Shown here: positions 1 through 6,258 of the stretch, one piece after another
How the letters are laid out: the number at the start of each line of letters is the position of its first letter
Numbering within the stretch: the first letter of the stretch is position 1
Assembly (NCBI GenBank): GCA_024762755.1
Contig: JANTGX010000112.1
Span: 1 to 7,180 of the forward strand
DNA: 7,180 bases
Reading direction: 5' to 3'
Origin: Gammaproteobacteria bacterium
GTDB lineage: Bacteria > Pseudomonadota > Gammaproteobacteria > SZUA-152
Translations under genes and position numbers: made by a program
Notes under the pieces: model-generated
What the model saw: only the letters and a program-made list of their open reading frames with translations
The model's database searches: none
What the model was told of the DNA's origin: nothing

Positions 1-566
1 TTCCAGAACAGGCCCACCAGCACCAGGGTGTGCGCCACCGCGCGCTTGTAGTCGAGGCCGAACCAGCTCACCAGCCAGAGGGTGACGAACAGCCCGGTGC
101 CGGAGGTGAGCGAGCCGTTGAGGATACCGATGAGGAACAGCACCAGCCCGCCCACCGCGTAGCGCCAAGCGGTCTGAGGCATGGGCCGTGACACCTGCCC
201 CAGGCTGGGCTTGAACAGCGAGTACAGACCCAGCCCCACGGTGAGCAGACCGAGGGCGACCTCGGCGTGGCGGTCTGGCACGAAGAGGATGAAGCTGGCG
301 CCGAAGATCACCCCCGGCAGGCCGAAGAGCAGGATGAACAGGGTCAGGCGGCCGTGCAGGCTGCCCTCACGCAGGTTGCGCACGGTGGCGCCCACGCCCA
401 ATGCCACGCTGGCGATCTTGTGCGTGGCCAGGGCCACGCCGAAAGGCAGGCCGAGGAAGATGAGGAGGGGGAACTGCAGCAGGCCGGCGCCGCCCCCGGC
501 GAAGGCGGAGAAGACGTTCGCCACCAGGGAAACGACGAACAACAGCAGTTGGGTGGGCCAGTCCAT
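1..566 (-). CDS. TauE/SafE-family membrane permease, N-terminal part (runs off left edge)
   Basis: This is an inner-membrane protein of the TauE/SafE family (PF01925 type), whose members are proposed to export sulfite or sulfonate-related anions. The substrate here is not known. The 188 residues inside the window are almost entirely hydrophobic helices with short polar loops. The first helix pair carries the family's glycine-rich stretch (AFAGGGAGLLQFPLL, about residues 21-35) followed by an Ala-Thr-His-Lys turn (about 46-49). A second repeat-like start appears near residues 150-165 (LNGSLTSGTGLF), as expected for a two-repeat permease. The ATG at 566 was chosen because AGGA (576-573) lies 6 nt upstream. 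An in-frame ATG at 596 has no such site and falls inside a hairpin. The gene follows slmA by about 55 nt on the same strand, so co-transcription is likely. The C-terminus lies beyond position 1. Confidence 0.88.
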   Translation of the reverse strand, partial: MDWPTQLLLFVVSLVANVFSAFAGGGAGLLQFPLLIFLGLPFGVALATHKIASVALGVGATVRNLREGSLHGRLTLFILLFGLPGVIFGASFILFVPDRHAEVALGLLTVGLGLYSLFKPSLGQVSRPMPQTAWRYAVGGLVLFLIGILNGSLTSGTGLFVTLWLVSWFGLDYKRAVAHTLVLVGLFW

Positions 567-581
567 ACGCAATCCTATCCG

Positions 582-620
582 GGGATGACGACCCATCCCG
601 TGGGTGCGGCCTCGGGCCGC
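582..620 (-). other. Two tandem stem-loops between slmA and the permease gene
   Basis: Two perfect 6-bp inverted repeats sit back to back in the spacer. One is GCGGCC/GGCCGC at 606-611 and 615-620 with a 3-nt loop. It can lengthen through GGGT (602-605) and ACCC (624-627) across a 3-nt bulge. The other is GGGATG/CATCCC at 582-587 and 594-599 with a 6-nt loop. No T-run follows either stem, so they are not standard terminators. The second stem ends 6 nt before the permease's AGGA site. They could damp read-through or protect the upstream mRNA; this role is inference. Confidence 0.4.
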
Positions 621-621
621 G

Positions 622-1215
622 CTACCCCTGGGGAGGAAACAGACTCGCCGACAAGAGCGCCCACTGCTGATCCCAGCGCTCCAGGGGGGAGCGCCGAAAA
701 CCACTGCGCACGAACTGATTCATGCGCCCCTCGGCCACCGCCAGGAGGAGGTTGGCACTGGCCGCGGAGGGATTGCCCACGGGCAGTTCGCCACGCGTCT
801 CGGCCTCGCGCAGGATCTGCTTCAGCTGGGTCTCCAGGCGATCGTAGAACTGGGTGATGCGCAGGCGCAGGCGTTCGTTCTCGCCGGTCAGGGCGTCACC
901 GACGAGGATGCGCGAGAGCCCCGGATTGCGCGCCGCGAAGCCGAGCAGCACGCCGAGGATGGCCTCGCAGCGCGCCTGCGCCGTGGGTTTGTCGTCGAGA
1001 ATGCGGCCGATGAGGCCGAACACGGTCTCTTCGATGAATTCGATCAGCGCCTCGAACATGCGCGCCTTGCTCGGGAAGTGCCGATACAGGGCGGCCTCGG
1101 AGACACCCAGCTCGCGCGCCAGGGCGGCGGTGGTGATGCGCTGGCCGGGGCTGGCCTCGAGCTGCTGGGCGAGGGCCTGGAGAATCTGTTGCGCGCGGGA
1201 AGGCTTGTTGGGCAT
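622..1215 (-). CDS. slmA: Nucleoid occlusion factor SlmA (TetR family)
   Basis: SlmA binds specific chromosomal sites and, when bound, disrupts FtsZ polymers so that the division ring does not form over the nucleoid. The 197-residue product matches the usual family length (198 in E. coli). It has an N-terminal TetR helix-turn-helix at about residues 27-47, with the SlmA signature SEAALYRHFPSK (39-50) followed by RMFEALIEFIEE. The middle carries LLGF-RNPGLSRIL, and the C-terminal part has the FVRS motif, all as in enterobacterial SlmA. The ATG at 1215 gives the expected N-terminus, although no strong Shine-Dalgarno precedes it. The gene lies about 140 nt after argB on the same strand. I found no convincing promoter or terminator in that gap, so transcription from argB is plausible. 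The position after dut-algC-argB is the classic gammaproteobacterial location, which supports SlmA over a generic TetR repressor. Confidence 0.95.
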   Translation of the reverse strand: MPNKPSRAQQILQALAQQLEASPGQRITTAALARELGVSEAALYRHFPSKARMFEALIEFIEETVFGLIGRILDDKPTAQARCEAILGVLLGFAARNPGLSRILVGDALTGENERLRLRITQFYDRLETQLKQILREAETRGELPVGNPSAASANLLLAVAEGRMNQFVRSGFRRSPLERWDQQWALLSASLFPPQG

Positions 1216-1355
1216 GGGTTACGTCTTGATGGTGGTTTTGGGTCCTCTCGCAAGGGATCGAGGCCCCGGGGTACGGTCCGAAAGGGGGCGCTGGATGCCT
1301 GTGGGGCACAAGGAGACCTGCCGGCGATCCCCCGCCTCCTCGGCGAGACCGATGC

Positions 1356-2258
1356 TCAGTGGGGCCGTGAGCGAATCAGGGTACCCACACCCTCGTCGGT
1401 GAAGATCTCCAACAACACCGCGTGCTGCACGCGACCGTCGATGATGTGGGCGGTCTTCACCCCGCCCTGCACTGCCTCCAAGGCACAGCGGATCTTGGGC
1501 AGCATGCCGCCATGGATGGTGCCGTCGTCGATGAGCTGGTTGACCCGGTCGGCACCGAGACCGGTGAGCAGCTTGCCCTCCTTGTCGAGCAAGCCCGGGG
1601 TGTTGGTGAGCAACAGGAGCTTTTCGGCGCACAGGGTCTCGGCCAGCTTGCCGGCCACCAGGTCGGCGTTGATGTTGTAGGACTTGCCGTCGTCGCCGAC
1701 CCCGATGGGCGCCACCACGGGGATGAAGTCGCCCTGCACCAACATGTTGACCACCGCGGGGTCGATGCTGCCCACCTCGCCGACGTGGCCCATGTCGATG
1801 ATCTCTGGCGCGGCCAGGTCGCTGGTCGGCTTGGGCAGGCTCAGCTTGCGCGCGTGGATCATGTCACCGTCCTTGCCGGTGAGGCCCACGGCGCTGCCGC
1901 CCTTGCGGTTGATGAGGTTGACGATCTCTTTGTTCACCAGACCGCCGAGCACCATCTCCACCACGTCCATGGTCTCGCGGTCGGTCACCCGCATGCCCTG
2001 GTGGAACTCGCTCTGCTTGCCCATGCGTTCCAGCAGGCTGCCGATCTGTGGTCCCCCGCCATGCACCACCACCGGATTGATGCCGACGGTCTTCATCAGC
2101 ACGATGTCGCGCGCGAAACTGTCCTTGAGGGCCTCGTCCACCATGGCGTTGCCGCCGTATTTGATGACCAGGGTCTTGCCGGCAAAGCGTTGGATGTAGG
2201 GCAGGGCCTCACTGAGGACGTGGGCCACGTTCATGGCGGATTTGGCGTCGAGTGTCAT
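1356..2258 (-). CDS. argB: Acetylglutamate kinase
   Basis: This cytoplasmic enzyme phosphorylates N-acetyl-L-glutamate with ATP, the second step of arginine synthesis by the acetylated route. The product is 300 residues, close to the ~301 of the Pseudomonas enzyme. Visible landmarks are the phosphate-binding KYGGNAM (33-39), HGGGPQIG (66-73), the GMRVTD substrate loop (88-93), the SYNINADLVAGK segment, LLLTNTPGLLDKEG, and a C-terminal GGMLPKI plus HIIDGR. The N-terminal helix (about 3-25) is present. In hexameric kinases of this type that helix goes with feedback inhibition by arginine, so inhibition is likely here. The ATG at 2258 was chosen because MTLDAKSA matches known N-termini. A GTG at 2294 is in frame, but the 12 residues it would add look non-native. 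Neither start has a clear Shine-Dalgarno. An in-frame Met at residue 9 is less likely because it would cut the helix. Confidence 0.95.
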   Translation of the reverse strand: MTLDAKSAMNVAHVLSEALPYIQRFAGKTLVIKYGGNAMVDEALKDSFARDIVLMKTVGINPVVVHGGGPQIGSLLERMGKQSEFHQGMRVTDRETMDVVEMVLGGLVNKEIVNLINRKGGSAVGLTGKDGDMIHARKLSLPKPTSDLAAPEIIDMGHVGEVGSIDPAVVNMLVQGDFIPVVAPIGVGDDGKSYNINADLVAGKLAETLCAEKLLLLTNTPGLLDKEGKLLTGLGADRVNQLIDDGTIHGGMLPKIRCALEAVQGGVKTAHIIDGRVQHAVLLEIFTDEGVGTLIRSRPH

Positions 2259-2264
2259 GGCGGT

Positions 2265-2293
2265 ATTGTAAGCAGCGGGGCGGATTTTCACCA
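2265..2293 (-). promoter_or_regulatory. Possible argB promoter overlapping the start region
   Basis: On the minus strand TACAAT (2270-2265) matches the -10 consensus at 5 of 6 bases. Seventeen bases upstream is a poor -35, TGGTGA (2293-2288). If real, transcription would begin almost exactly at the argB ATG (2258), giving a leaderless or near-leaderless message. This would fit the absence of a Shine-Dalgarno. The weak -35 keeps the call tentative. Confidence 0.22.
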
Positions 2294-2395
2294 CTGGCGC
2301 GGTGCTCGGCAGGCGTCCGCGAATGAAACAGATTGCAGGTGGGAACGAGCACGGCGAAACCCAGTGATCGAGTAGCTATTCAATCACGGCAATTC

Positions 2396-2481
2396 AACGC
2401 AAAGGACGCAGAGGCGCAAAGGGCGCAGAGAAAAACAAATAATAATCTTTGCGTACTCTGCGCCTCTGCGTCCTTTGCGTT
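2396..2481. repeat. Modular palindromic intergenic repeat (eight 7-bp units)
   Basis: Two 35-nt arms (2396-2430 and 2447-2481) face each other across a 16-nt AT-only-but-one loop (2431-2446). The outer 22 nt (2396-2417 against 2460-2481) are perfectly complementary. The arms are built from heptamers CGCAAAG and CGCAGAG. On the left they start at 2398, 2407, 2415 and 2424; their reverse complements on the right start at 2447, 2456, 2464 and 2473. Both arms use the same 9-8-9 spacing. Read from the outside in, the unit order is A-B-A-B on the left and A-B-B-A on the right, so inner pairing has two mismatches and two wobbles. It lies in the 311-nt gap between algC and argB (2259-2569). The rest of the gap shows only a weak possible argB promoter and no gene. 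I see no transposase and no convincing target-site duplication. It resembles REP- or MITE-like dispersed repeats. Confidence 0.85.
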
Positions 2482-2569
2482 TCCATTGACGGAATTCGCC
2501 AGTGTGACGATCGCCGGCTTTCGCCGTGTTCATCCCAACCTGCGGCTCGATGCGGATCGGTCCGGCAGG

Positions 2570-3952
2570 CTAGAACGGCAACTCGGCCTCCGGTGACTGG
2601 GAGCGGATCAGCTCGCGGAAGCGCTGCTGGATGCGTTCGAGGCCTGCTGCGTCGTCGGCCTCGAAGCGGATCACCAGGCAGGGGGTGGTGTTGGAGGCGC
2701 GCACCAAGCCGAAGCCATCGGCGAAGTCGACGCGGATGCCGTCGATGGTGGTGACGCGCGCCTCGGGGAAGTCCGCGTGCGCCTGCAGGCGCTGCATGAG
2801 CGCATGATTCTCGCCCTCGGCGGTGTGCAGCTTCAGTTCGGGGGTGTTGATGCTGTCGGGCAGCTCGGCGAACACCATGTCGGCCGGGCGCGGGTCGCGG
2901 GAGAGGATCTCCAGCAGCCGCGCGGCGGTGTACAGGGCATCGTCGAAACCGTACCAGCGCTCCCTGAAGAAGATGTGGCCGCTCATCTCGCCGGCCAGCA
3001 GGGCGCCGGTCTCCTTCAGCTTGGCCTTGACCAGGGAGTGACCGGTCTTCCACATGGTCGGCTGGCCCCCGGCGTCGCGGATGACGTCTTCGAGATGGCG
3101 GGTGCACTTGATGTCGTAGATGATCTCGGCGCCGGGATTGCGTGCCAGCACGTCGCGCGCGTAGAGCATCATCTGCCGGTCGGGCCAGATCACCCTGCCC
3201 TGCGGGGTGACCACGCCGAGGCGGTCGCCGTCGCCATCGAAGGCCAGGCCGATGTCGGCCTGTTGCTCGTCCAGGGTGCGCTTCAGGTCGGCAAGATTCT
3301 CCGGCTGGCTGGGGTCCGGATGGTGATTGGGGAAGTGTCCGTCCACCTCACAGAACAACTCACTGACCTCGCAGCCGAGGGCACGCAGCAGGGCCGGCGC
3401 GGCCACCCCGGCGACGCCGTTGCCGCAGTCCACCACCACCCTCATGGGCCGCGCCAGCTTCACGTCGTCGACGATGCGCTCGATGTATTGGGGCAGCACG
3501 TCGGCCTGCTCCAGGCGGCCCGCACCCTCGCTCAGATCGCCGCTCTCGATGCGCCGGCGCAGGTTCTGGATGTCATCGCCGGCCAGGGTGGTGCCGGCCA
3601 AGACCATCTTCAGGCCGTTGTAGTCGGGCGGATTGTGGCTGCCCGTGAGCATCACCCCGGAGCCCGAACCCAGCGCGCTGGCGGCGAAATAGAGCACCGG
3701 CGTGGGGACCATGCCGATGTCGGTGACGTCGCGTCCCGCCTCGCGCAGGCCGCGGATCAGGGCCGCCATCAGGGTGGGGCCGGAGAGCCGTCCGTCGCGG
3801 GCGACGAAGACATGCTGCTCGCCACGGGCCGCGGCCTCAGTGCCCAGGGCACGGCCGATCCAGTACACGGCGTCGGGAGTCAGGGTCTTGTCGACCACGC
3901 CGCGGATGTCGTAGGCCTTGAAGATGCTGGGGTCGATGGCGGGGGCGGTCAT
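2570..3952 (-). CDS. algC: Phosphomannomutase/phosphoglucomutase
   Basis: This alpha-D-phosphohexomutase interconverts the 6- and 1-phosphates of mannose and glucose through a bisphosphorylated intermediate. It feeds GDP-mannose and UDP-glucose for LPS and exopolysaccharide. The 460-residue length matches Pseudomonas AlgC (463), and key sites are offset by a constant three residues. The phosphoserine loop is TGSHNPP (103-109, Ser105), the Mg loop is DGDGDR (239-244), the sugar-binding loop is GEMSGH (321-326), and the phosphate-binding RASNTTP lies near 418-424. The N-terminal FKAYDIRG (11-18) is also typical. The ATG at 3952 is preceded by AGGA 6 nt upstream. dut ends 84 nt upstream on the same strand, and argB follows after the palindromic repeat. 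The dual-specificity name rests on similarity to AlgC; substrate preference cannot be read from sequence alone. Confidence 0.95.
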   Translation of the reverse strand: MTAPAIDPSIFKAYDIRGVVDKTLTPDAVYWIGRALGTEAAARGEQHVFVARDGRLSGPTLMAALIRGLREAGRDVTDIGMVPTPVLYFAASALGSGSGVMLTGSHNPPDYNGLKMVLAGTTLAGDDIQNLRRRIESGDLSEGAGRLEQADVLPQYIERIVDDVKLARPMRVVVDCGNGVAGVAAPALLRALGCEVSELFCEVDGHFPNHHPDPSQPENLADLKRTLDEQQADIGLAFDGDGDRLGVVTPQGRVIWPDRQMMLYARDVLARNPGAEIIYDIKCTRHLEDVIRDAGGQPTMWKTGHSLVKAKLKETGALLAGEMSGHIFFRERWYGFDDALYTAARLLEILSRDPRPADMVFAELPDSINTPELKLHTAEGENHALMQRLQAHADFPEARVTTIDGIRVDFADGFGLVRASNTTPCLVIRFEADDAAGLERIQQRFRELIRSQSPEAELPF

Positions 3953-4036
3953 GGTCGGTCCTAGTGGTCAGAAGGGGGGTGAAGAAAATGGCTGGGCGAA
4001 GGGTAGCAGCTTGCGTCGGTGCTGTTAAACGCGGGC

Positions 4037-4492
4037 TCAGCCGTGTCCGGTGTGGCCGAAGCCGCCCTCCCCGCGCGCGCTCTCGTCGAAGCCCTCGACC
4101 ACCTCGAAGCCCACCTGCACCACCGGCACGAAGACCATCTGCGCGATGCGATCGCCCGGCGCGATGGTGAAGGGTGCTTGGCTGCGGTTCCAGCAGGAGA
4201 CGAACAGCTGCCCCTGGTAGTCGGAGTCGATCAGCCCGGTGAGGTTGCCCAAGACGATACCGTGCTTGTGGCCGAGACCGGAACGCGGCAGCAGGACCGC
4301 CGCCAGCGTGGGGTCACCGATATGGATGGCGATGCCGGTGGGGATCAGCTGGGTGTCGCCGGGGGCGAGGCTGAGCGGCGCATCGAGGCAGGCGCGCAGA
4401 TCCATGCCGGCGGCGCCTTCGGTGGCATAGGCGGGCAGGGGGAATTCCGTGCCCACGCGGGGGTCGAGGATTTGCAGTTGGATCTGTTTCAT
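4037..4492 (-). CDS. dut: dUTP diphosphatase (dUTPase)
   Basis: This enzyme hydrolyses dUTP to dUMP and pyrophosphate, keeping uracil out of DNA and supplying dUMP for thymidylate. It is a cytoplasmic homotrimer in the family. The 151-residue product matches the E. coli length, and all five dUTPase motifs are visible. These are AGMDLRA (28-34), PRSGLGHKHGIVLGN (69-83), GLIDSDYQG with its catalytic and uracil-side aspartates (86-94), the APGDRIAQMVF strand (111-121), and the glycine-rich P-loop-like tail RGEGGFGHTG (140-149). The open frame continues upstream to about 4609, but the ATG at 4492 gives the conserved MKQIQLQILDPR start; the extra upstream residues do not resemble the family. The Shine-Dalgarno is weak. 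The gene heads the minus-strand cluster. coaBC, its usual upstream partner, is absent and is replaced by a divergent cytochrome gene. Confidence 0.96.
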   Translation of the reverse strand: MKQIQLQILDPRVGTEFPLPAYATEGAAGMDLRACLDAPLSLAPGDTQLIPTGIAIHIGDPTLAAVLLPRSGLGHKHGIVLGNLTGLIDSDYQGQLFVSCWNRSQAPFTIAPGDRIAQMVFVPVVQVGFEVVEGFDESARGEGGFGHTGHG

Positions 4493-4524
4493 GGTCTTGG
4501 TTGCCGGTAGCGTGACGGGGCGCC

Positions 4525-4552
4525 ATGATAGAGGAGAGGCCGGCGTGAGCAA
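4525..4552 (-). promoter_or_regulatory. Possible dut promoter
   Basis: On the minus strand TTGCTC (4552-4547) is followed after 16 nt by TATCAT (4530-4525), which matches the -10 consensus at 5 of 6 bases. Transcription would start about 26 nt before the dut ATG. A promoter here is expected because the neighbouring gene upstream is divergent, so dut must be first in its transcript. The -35 matches only at TTG. Confidence 0.35.
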
Positions 4553-4593
4553 ACCATCCGCGCTGACCAGCCACGACGACCACCCGCGACGCC

Positions 4594-4622
4594 GATACAA
4601 TATTAGCAATTACTGATATACT
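4594..4622 (+). promoter_or_regulatory. Extended -10 promoter for the cytochrome/DUF302 pair
   Basis: TGaTATACT (4614-4622) is a near-consensus extended -10 element. Seventeen bases upstream is a weak -35, GATACA (4594-4599), as tolerated when the TG extension is present. It sits in an AT-rich pocket (about 4594-4622) that stands out in this GC-rich window. The predicted start near 4629 would leave a leader of about 24 nt before the ATG at 4653. Confidence 0.5.
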
Positions 4623-4652
4623 CTCGACCATCGAACACAAACGCACGGACCC

Positions 4653-5693
4653 ATGCGCCTCGCCCTGCTCATCCTCTTGCTCGCCCTGCCCCTCGCCGGC
4701 GCCCTCGCCGCGCCGGACGGGGCCCGTCTGTTCCGCGAACACTGCTCGGCCTGCCACGGCTTCGACGGCCAGGGCGGCATGGGCCTGCCGCTGTCCCTGC
4801 CCGACTTTCTCGCCGTGGCCGATGACGCCTACCTCACGCGCACCATCCGTCACGGCCGGCCCGGCCGCCTGATGCCCGCCTTCCGCGAGCTGGGCGACAG
4901 CCAGGTGCAGGCCATCGTCGGCTTCATTCGCGGCCTGCAGCCCGGCATCCCCGCCCCACCGAGCAACGACGAGCCCGTGGCCGGCGATGCGCGGCGCGGC
5001 GCGGACCTCTACCGCAAACACTGCCAACGCTGCCACGGCGCCGATGGCTGGGGCGGACGCGGCACCGGGGTCACCTTCTCCCGCCCGCGCGACTTCCCCG
5101 TGATGCCGCCGGCCCTCAACAATCCCGGCTTCCAGGCCGCCGCCTCGGATCGATTCATCCGCCGCACCCTGCTGCACGGCCGTCGCGGCACCCCCATGCC
5201 CTCCTTCCGTGAGCGCGGCCTGAGCGAGCAGGATGTCGACGACATCGTGCGCTACGTGCGCCAGCTCGGCCGCGCACCCGGGAGCTGGCGCCCCCCCGCC
5301 GAACAACCCCCGGTGCTCATGTTCGACTCGCCCTATTCCCTCGCCCAGACCGTGGCCAACATCAAGCGCGCGGTGGTGGGCAACAACTTCCGCACCGTCC
5401 GCGTGCAACCACTGGAGACGGGCCTGCGCCCACCCGGTGAGGAGAGCCCGGGGCAATACGTGATCTTCTTCTGCAACTTCGAGTTCGCCAACCGGGCCCT
5501 CGGCCTGGACCCCCGCGTCGGCCTGTTCCTGCCCTGCCAGATCACCGTGCTGAAGACGGCCGACGGCGGCGTCAAGGTCATGTCCATGAACCCCAAGTTC
5601 ATGAGCCGCATCTACAACAACCGCGAACTGGACGAGGCCTGCGACGAGATGCACGACCTCTACCTGAGCATCATGGAGGAGGCCACCCTGTGA
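4653..5693 (+). CDS. Secreted diheme cytochrome c with C-terminal DUF302 domain
   Basis: This is a predicted periplasmic electron-transfer protein of 346 residues. A signal peptide (1-19, MR then a Leu/Ala core, ALA site) is followed by two class I cytochrome c modules. The first, about 22-97, binds heme at CSACH (31-35) and has a likely axial Met74 in LMPAF. The second, about 111-206, binds heme at CQRCH (124-128) with Met182 in PMPSF. A proline-rich linker (209-220) leads to a DUF302 domain (about 221-346). The function of DUF302 is not established. This copy has three cysteines (274, 295, 330), two of them where its downstream paralogue has Gly and Leu. The ATG at 4653 is the only start that preserves the signal peptide. 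The gene is divergent from dut and overlaps the next gene by 4 bp. Redox partner and substrate cannot be inferred. Confidence 0.85.
   Translation: MRLALLILLLALPLAGALAAPDGARLFREHCSACHGFDGQGGMGLPLSLPDFLAVADDAYLTRTIRHGRPGRLMPAFRELGDSQVQAIVGFIRGLQPGIPAPPSNDEPVAGDARRGADLYRKHCQRCHGADGWGGRGTGVTFSRPRDFPVMPPALNNPGFQAAASDRFIRRTLLHGRRGTPMPSFRERGLSEQDVDDIVRYVRQLGRAPGSWRPPAEQPPVLMFDSPYSLAQTVANIKRAVVGNNFRTVRVQPLETGLRPPGEESPGQYVIFFCNFEFANRALGLDPRVGLFLPCQITVLKTADGGVKVMSMNPKFMSRIYNNRELDEACDEMHDLYLSIMEEATL
5675..5682 (+). promoter_or_regulatory. Strong ribosome binding site deciding a GTG start
   Basis: GGAGGAGG ends 7 nt before the GTG at 5690. It lies inside the last codons of the cytochrome gene and fixes the start of the downstream DUF302 gene. 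The arrangement, with a GTGA stop/start overlap, implies translational coupling of the two proteins. Confidence 0.75.
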
Positions 5694-6154
5694 GCCACTG
5701 GCAGACCCTGCCGTTCGTCCTGTTCCTGCTGCTCGCCGCCCTGGGCCGGCCGGTGTTGGCCGACGACCTGCTCATGGCCCGCGCACCCCACCCCTTCCCC
5801 GAGGCCATGCTCGACCTGCAGACCGCCATCGCCGAGCACGGCTACCACGTCTCCCACGTGCAACGGGTGGACGTGGGCCTCGGCCGCAGCGGCTTCAAGA
5901 CCGACAAATACCGCATCGTCTTCTTCGGCAAAGCCGACGAGGTGCGCGAGTTGCTGCAGCGGCATCCCGCACTGGCCCCCTACCTGCCGCTCAAGATCAC
6001 CCTCTTCGCCGAGGCCGACGACACCCTGCTCACCACCTTCGACCCCACCATGCTCACCCGCCTGGCGCCGCAGGACGCCGACTTCATCCTGCGCCTCAAG
6101 CGCTGGAAGAACGACCTGCGTTCCATCTTCCACGAGATGCGCGAGGGGGACTGA
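5690..6154 (+). CDS. Secreted stand-alone DUF302 protein
   Basis: This small protein of 154 residues is predicted to be periplasmic. A signal peptide covers residues 1-24 (hydrophobic core 6-18, VLA before Asp25). The mature part aligns along most of its length with the DUF302 domain of the gene just upstream. Shared landmarks in order are LM near the start, VQ-x4-GL (57-64), Y-x-I/V-x-FF (74-79), LP-x-x-ITL (99-105) and P-x-M-x-x-R (119-124). It has no cysteine and no heme motif, unlike its fused paralogue. No lipobox is present, so it should be soluble rather than a lipoprotein. The start is GTG, supported by a strong ribosome binding site and the GTGA overlap with the cytochrome stop. The two were probably made by duplication and may act as partners, which is inference. 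The biochemical role of the family is not known to me. Confidence 0.78.
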   Translation: MSHWQTLPFVLFLLLAALGRPVLADDLLMARAPHPFPEAMLDLQTAIAEHGYHVSHVQRVDVGLGRSGFKTDKYRIVFFGKADEVRELLQRHPALAPYLPLKITLFAEADDTLLTTFDPTMLTRLAPQDADFILRLKRWKNDLRSIFHEMREGD

Positions 6155-6180
6155 GTCCCGAGCTGCGTTCGCCAAACGCA

Positions 6181-6208
6181 AAAAAGGGCGGGATGACCCG
6201 CCCTTTTT
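6181..6208. terminator. Bidirectional rho-independent terminator
   Basis: A perfect 7-bp GC stem, GGGCGGG (6186-6192) with CCCGCCC (6197-6203), closes a 4-nt loop. It is flanked by a run of five or more A on the left (6180-6185) and five T on the right (6204-6208), which extend the stem to 12 bp. It lies 26 nt after the DUF302 stop and about 50 nt after the stop of the convergent outer-membrane gene, so it can end transcripts from both sides. Confidence 0.92.
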
Positions 6209-6229
6209 GCCTGCCAGTCTGCCTGCCAG
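6208..6229. repeat. Short direct repeat next to the terminator
   Basis: TGCCTGCCAG occurs twice (6208-6217 and 6220-6229) with a 12-nt period, directly against the terminator's T-run. It is too short to assign a role and may be replication slippage. Confidence 0.45.
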
Positions 6230-6258
6230 CGGTGGCCCACCGGCGCCCCGGACGTGGC

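Noticed and set aside
1422..2375. A 317-codon plus-strand open frame opposite argB
   Set aside because: Antisense shadow of argB; biased to His, Ala, Val, Leu and Asp with no family features.
2449..2460. A partial SlmA-binding-site match (TTGCGTACTCTG) in the repeat, close to slmA
   Set aside because: It matches the palindromic site as I recall it at only about 8 of 12 positions, and the match falls at a module junction of the repeat. Chance is the simpler explanation.
2391..2497. AATTC on both sides of the palindromic repeat as a target-site duplication
   Set aside because: The right copy is 11 nt away from the arm and is part of the self-palindromic GAATTC, so its direction is ambiguous and a duplication cannot be claimed.
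2333..2596. A small plus-strand frame across the palindromic repeat
   Set aside because: Most of its sequence is the translated repeat, and it runs into the 3' end of algC; there is no ribosome binding site of note. Likely a spurious protein.
2777..3964. A 395-codon plus-strand open frame opposite algC
   Set aside because: It is the reverse shadow of a fully motif-supported algC, with low-complexity composition and no recognisable domain.
4314..5654. A 446-codon open frame on the minus strand across the cytochrome gene
   Set aside because: It is antisense to a gene with clear heme motifs and signal peptide. Its His/Gly/Ala/Val-rich, repeat-poor composition is typical of shadow frames in GC-rich DNA.
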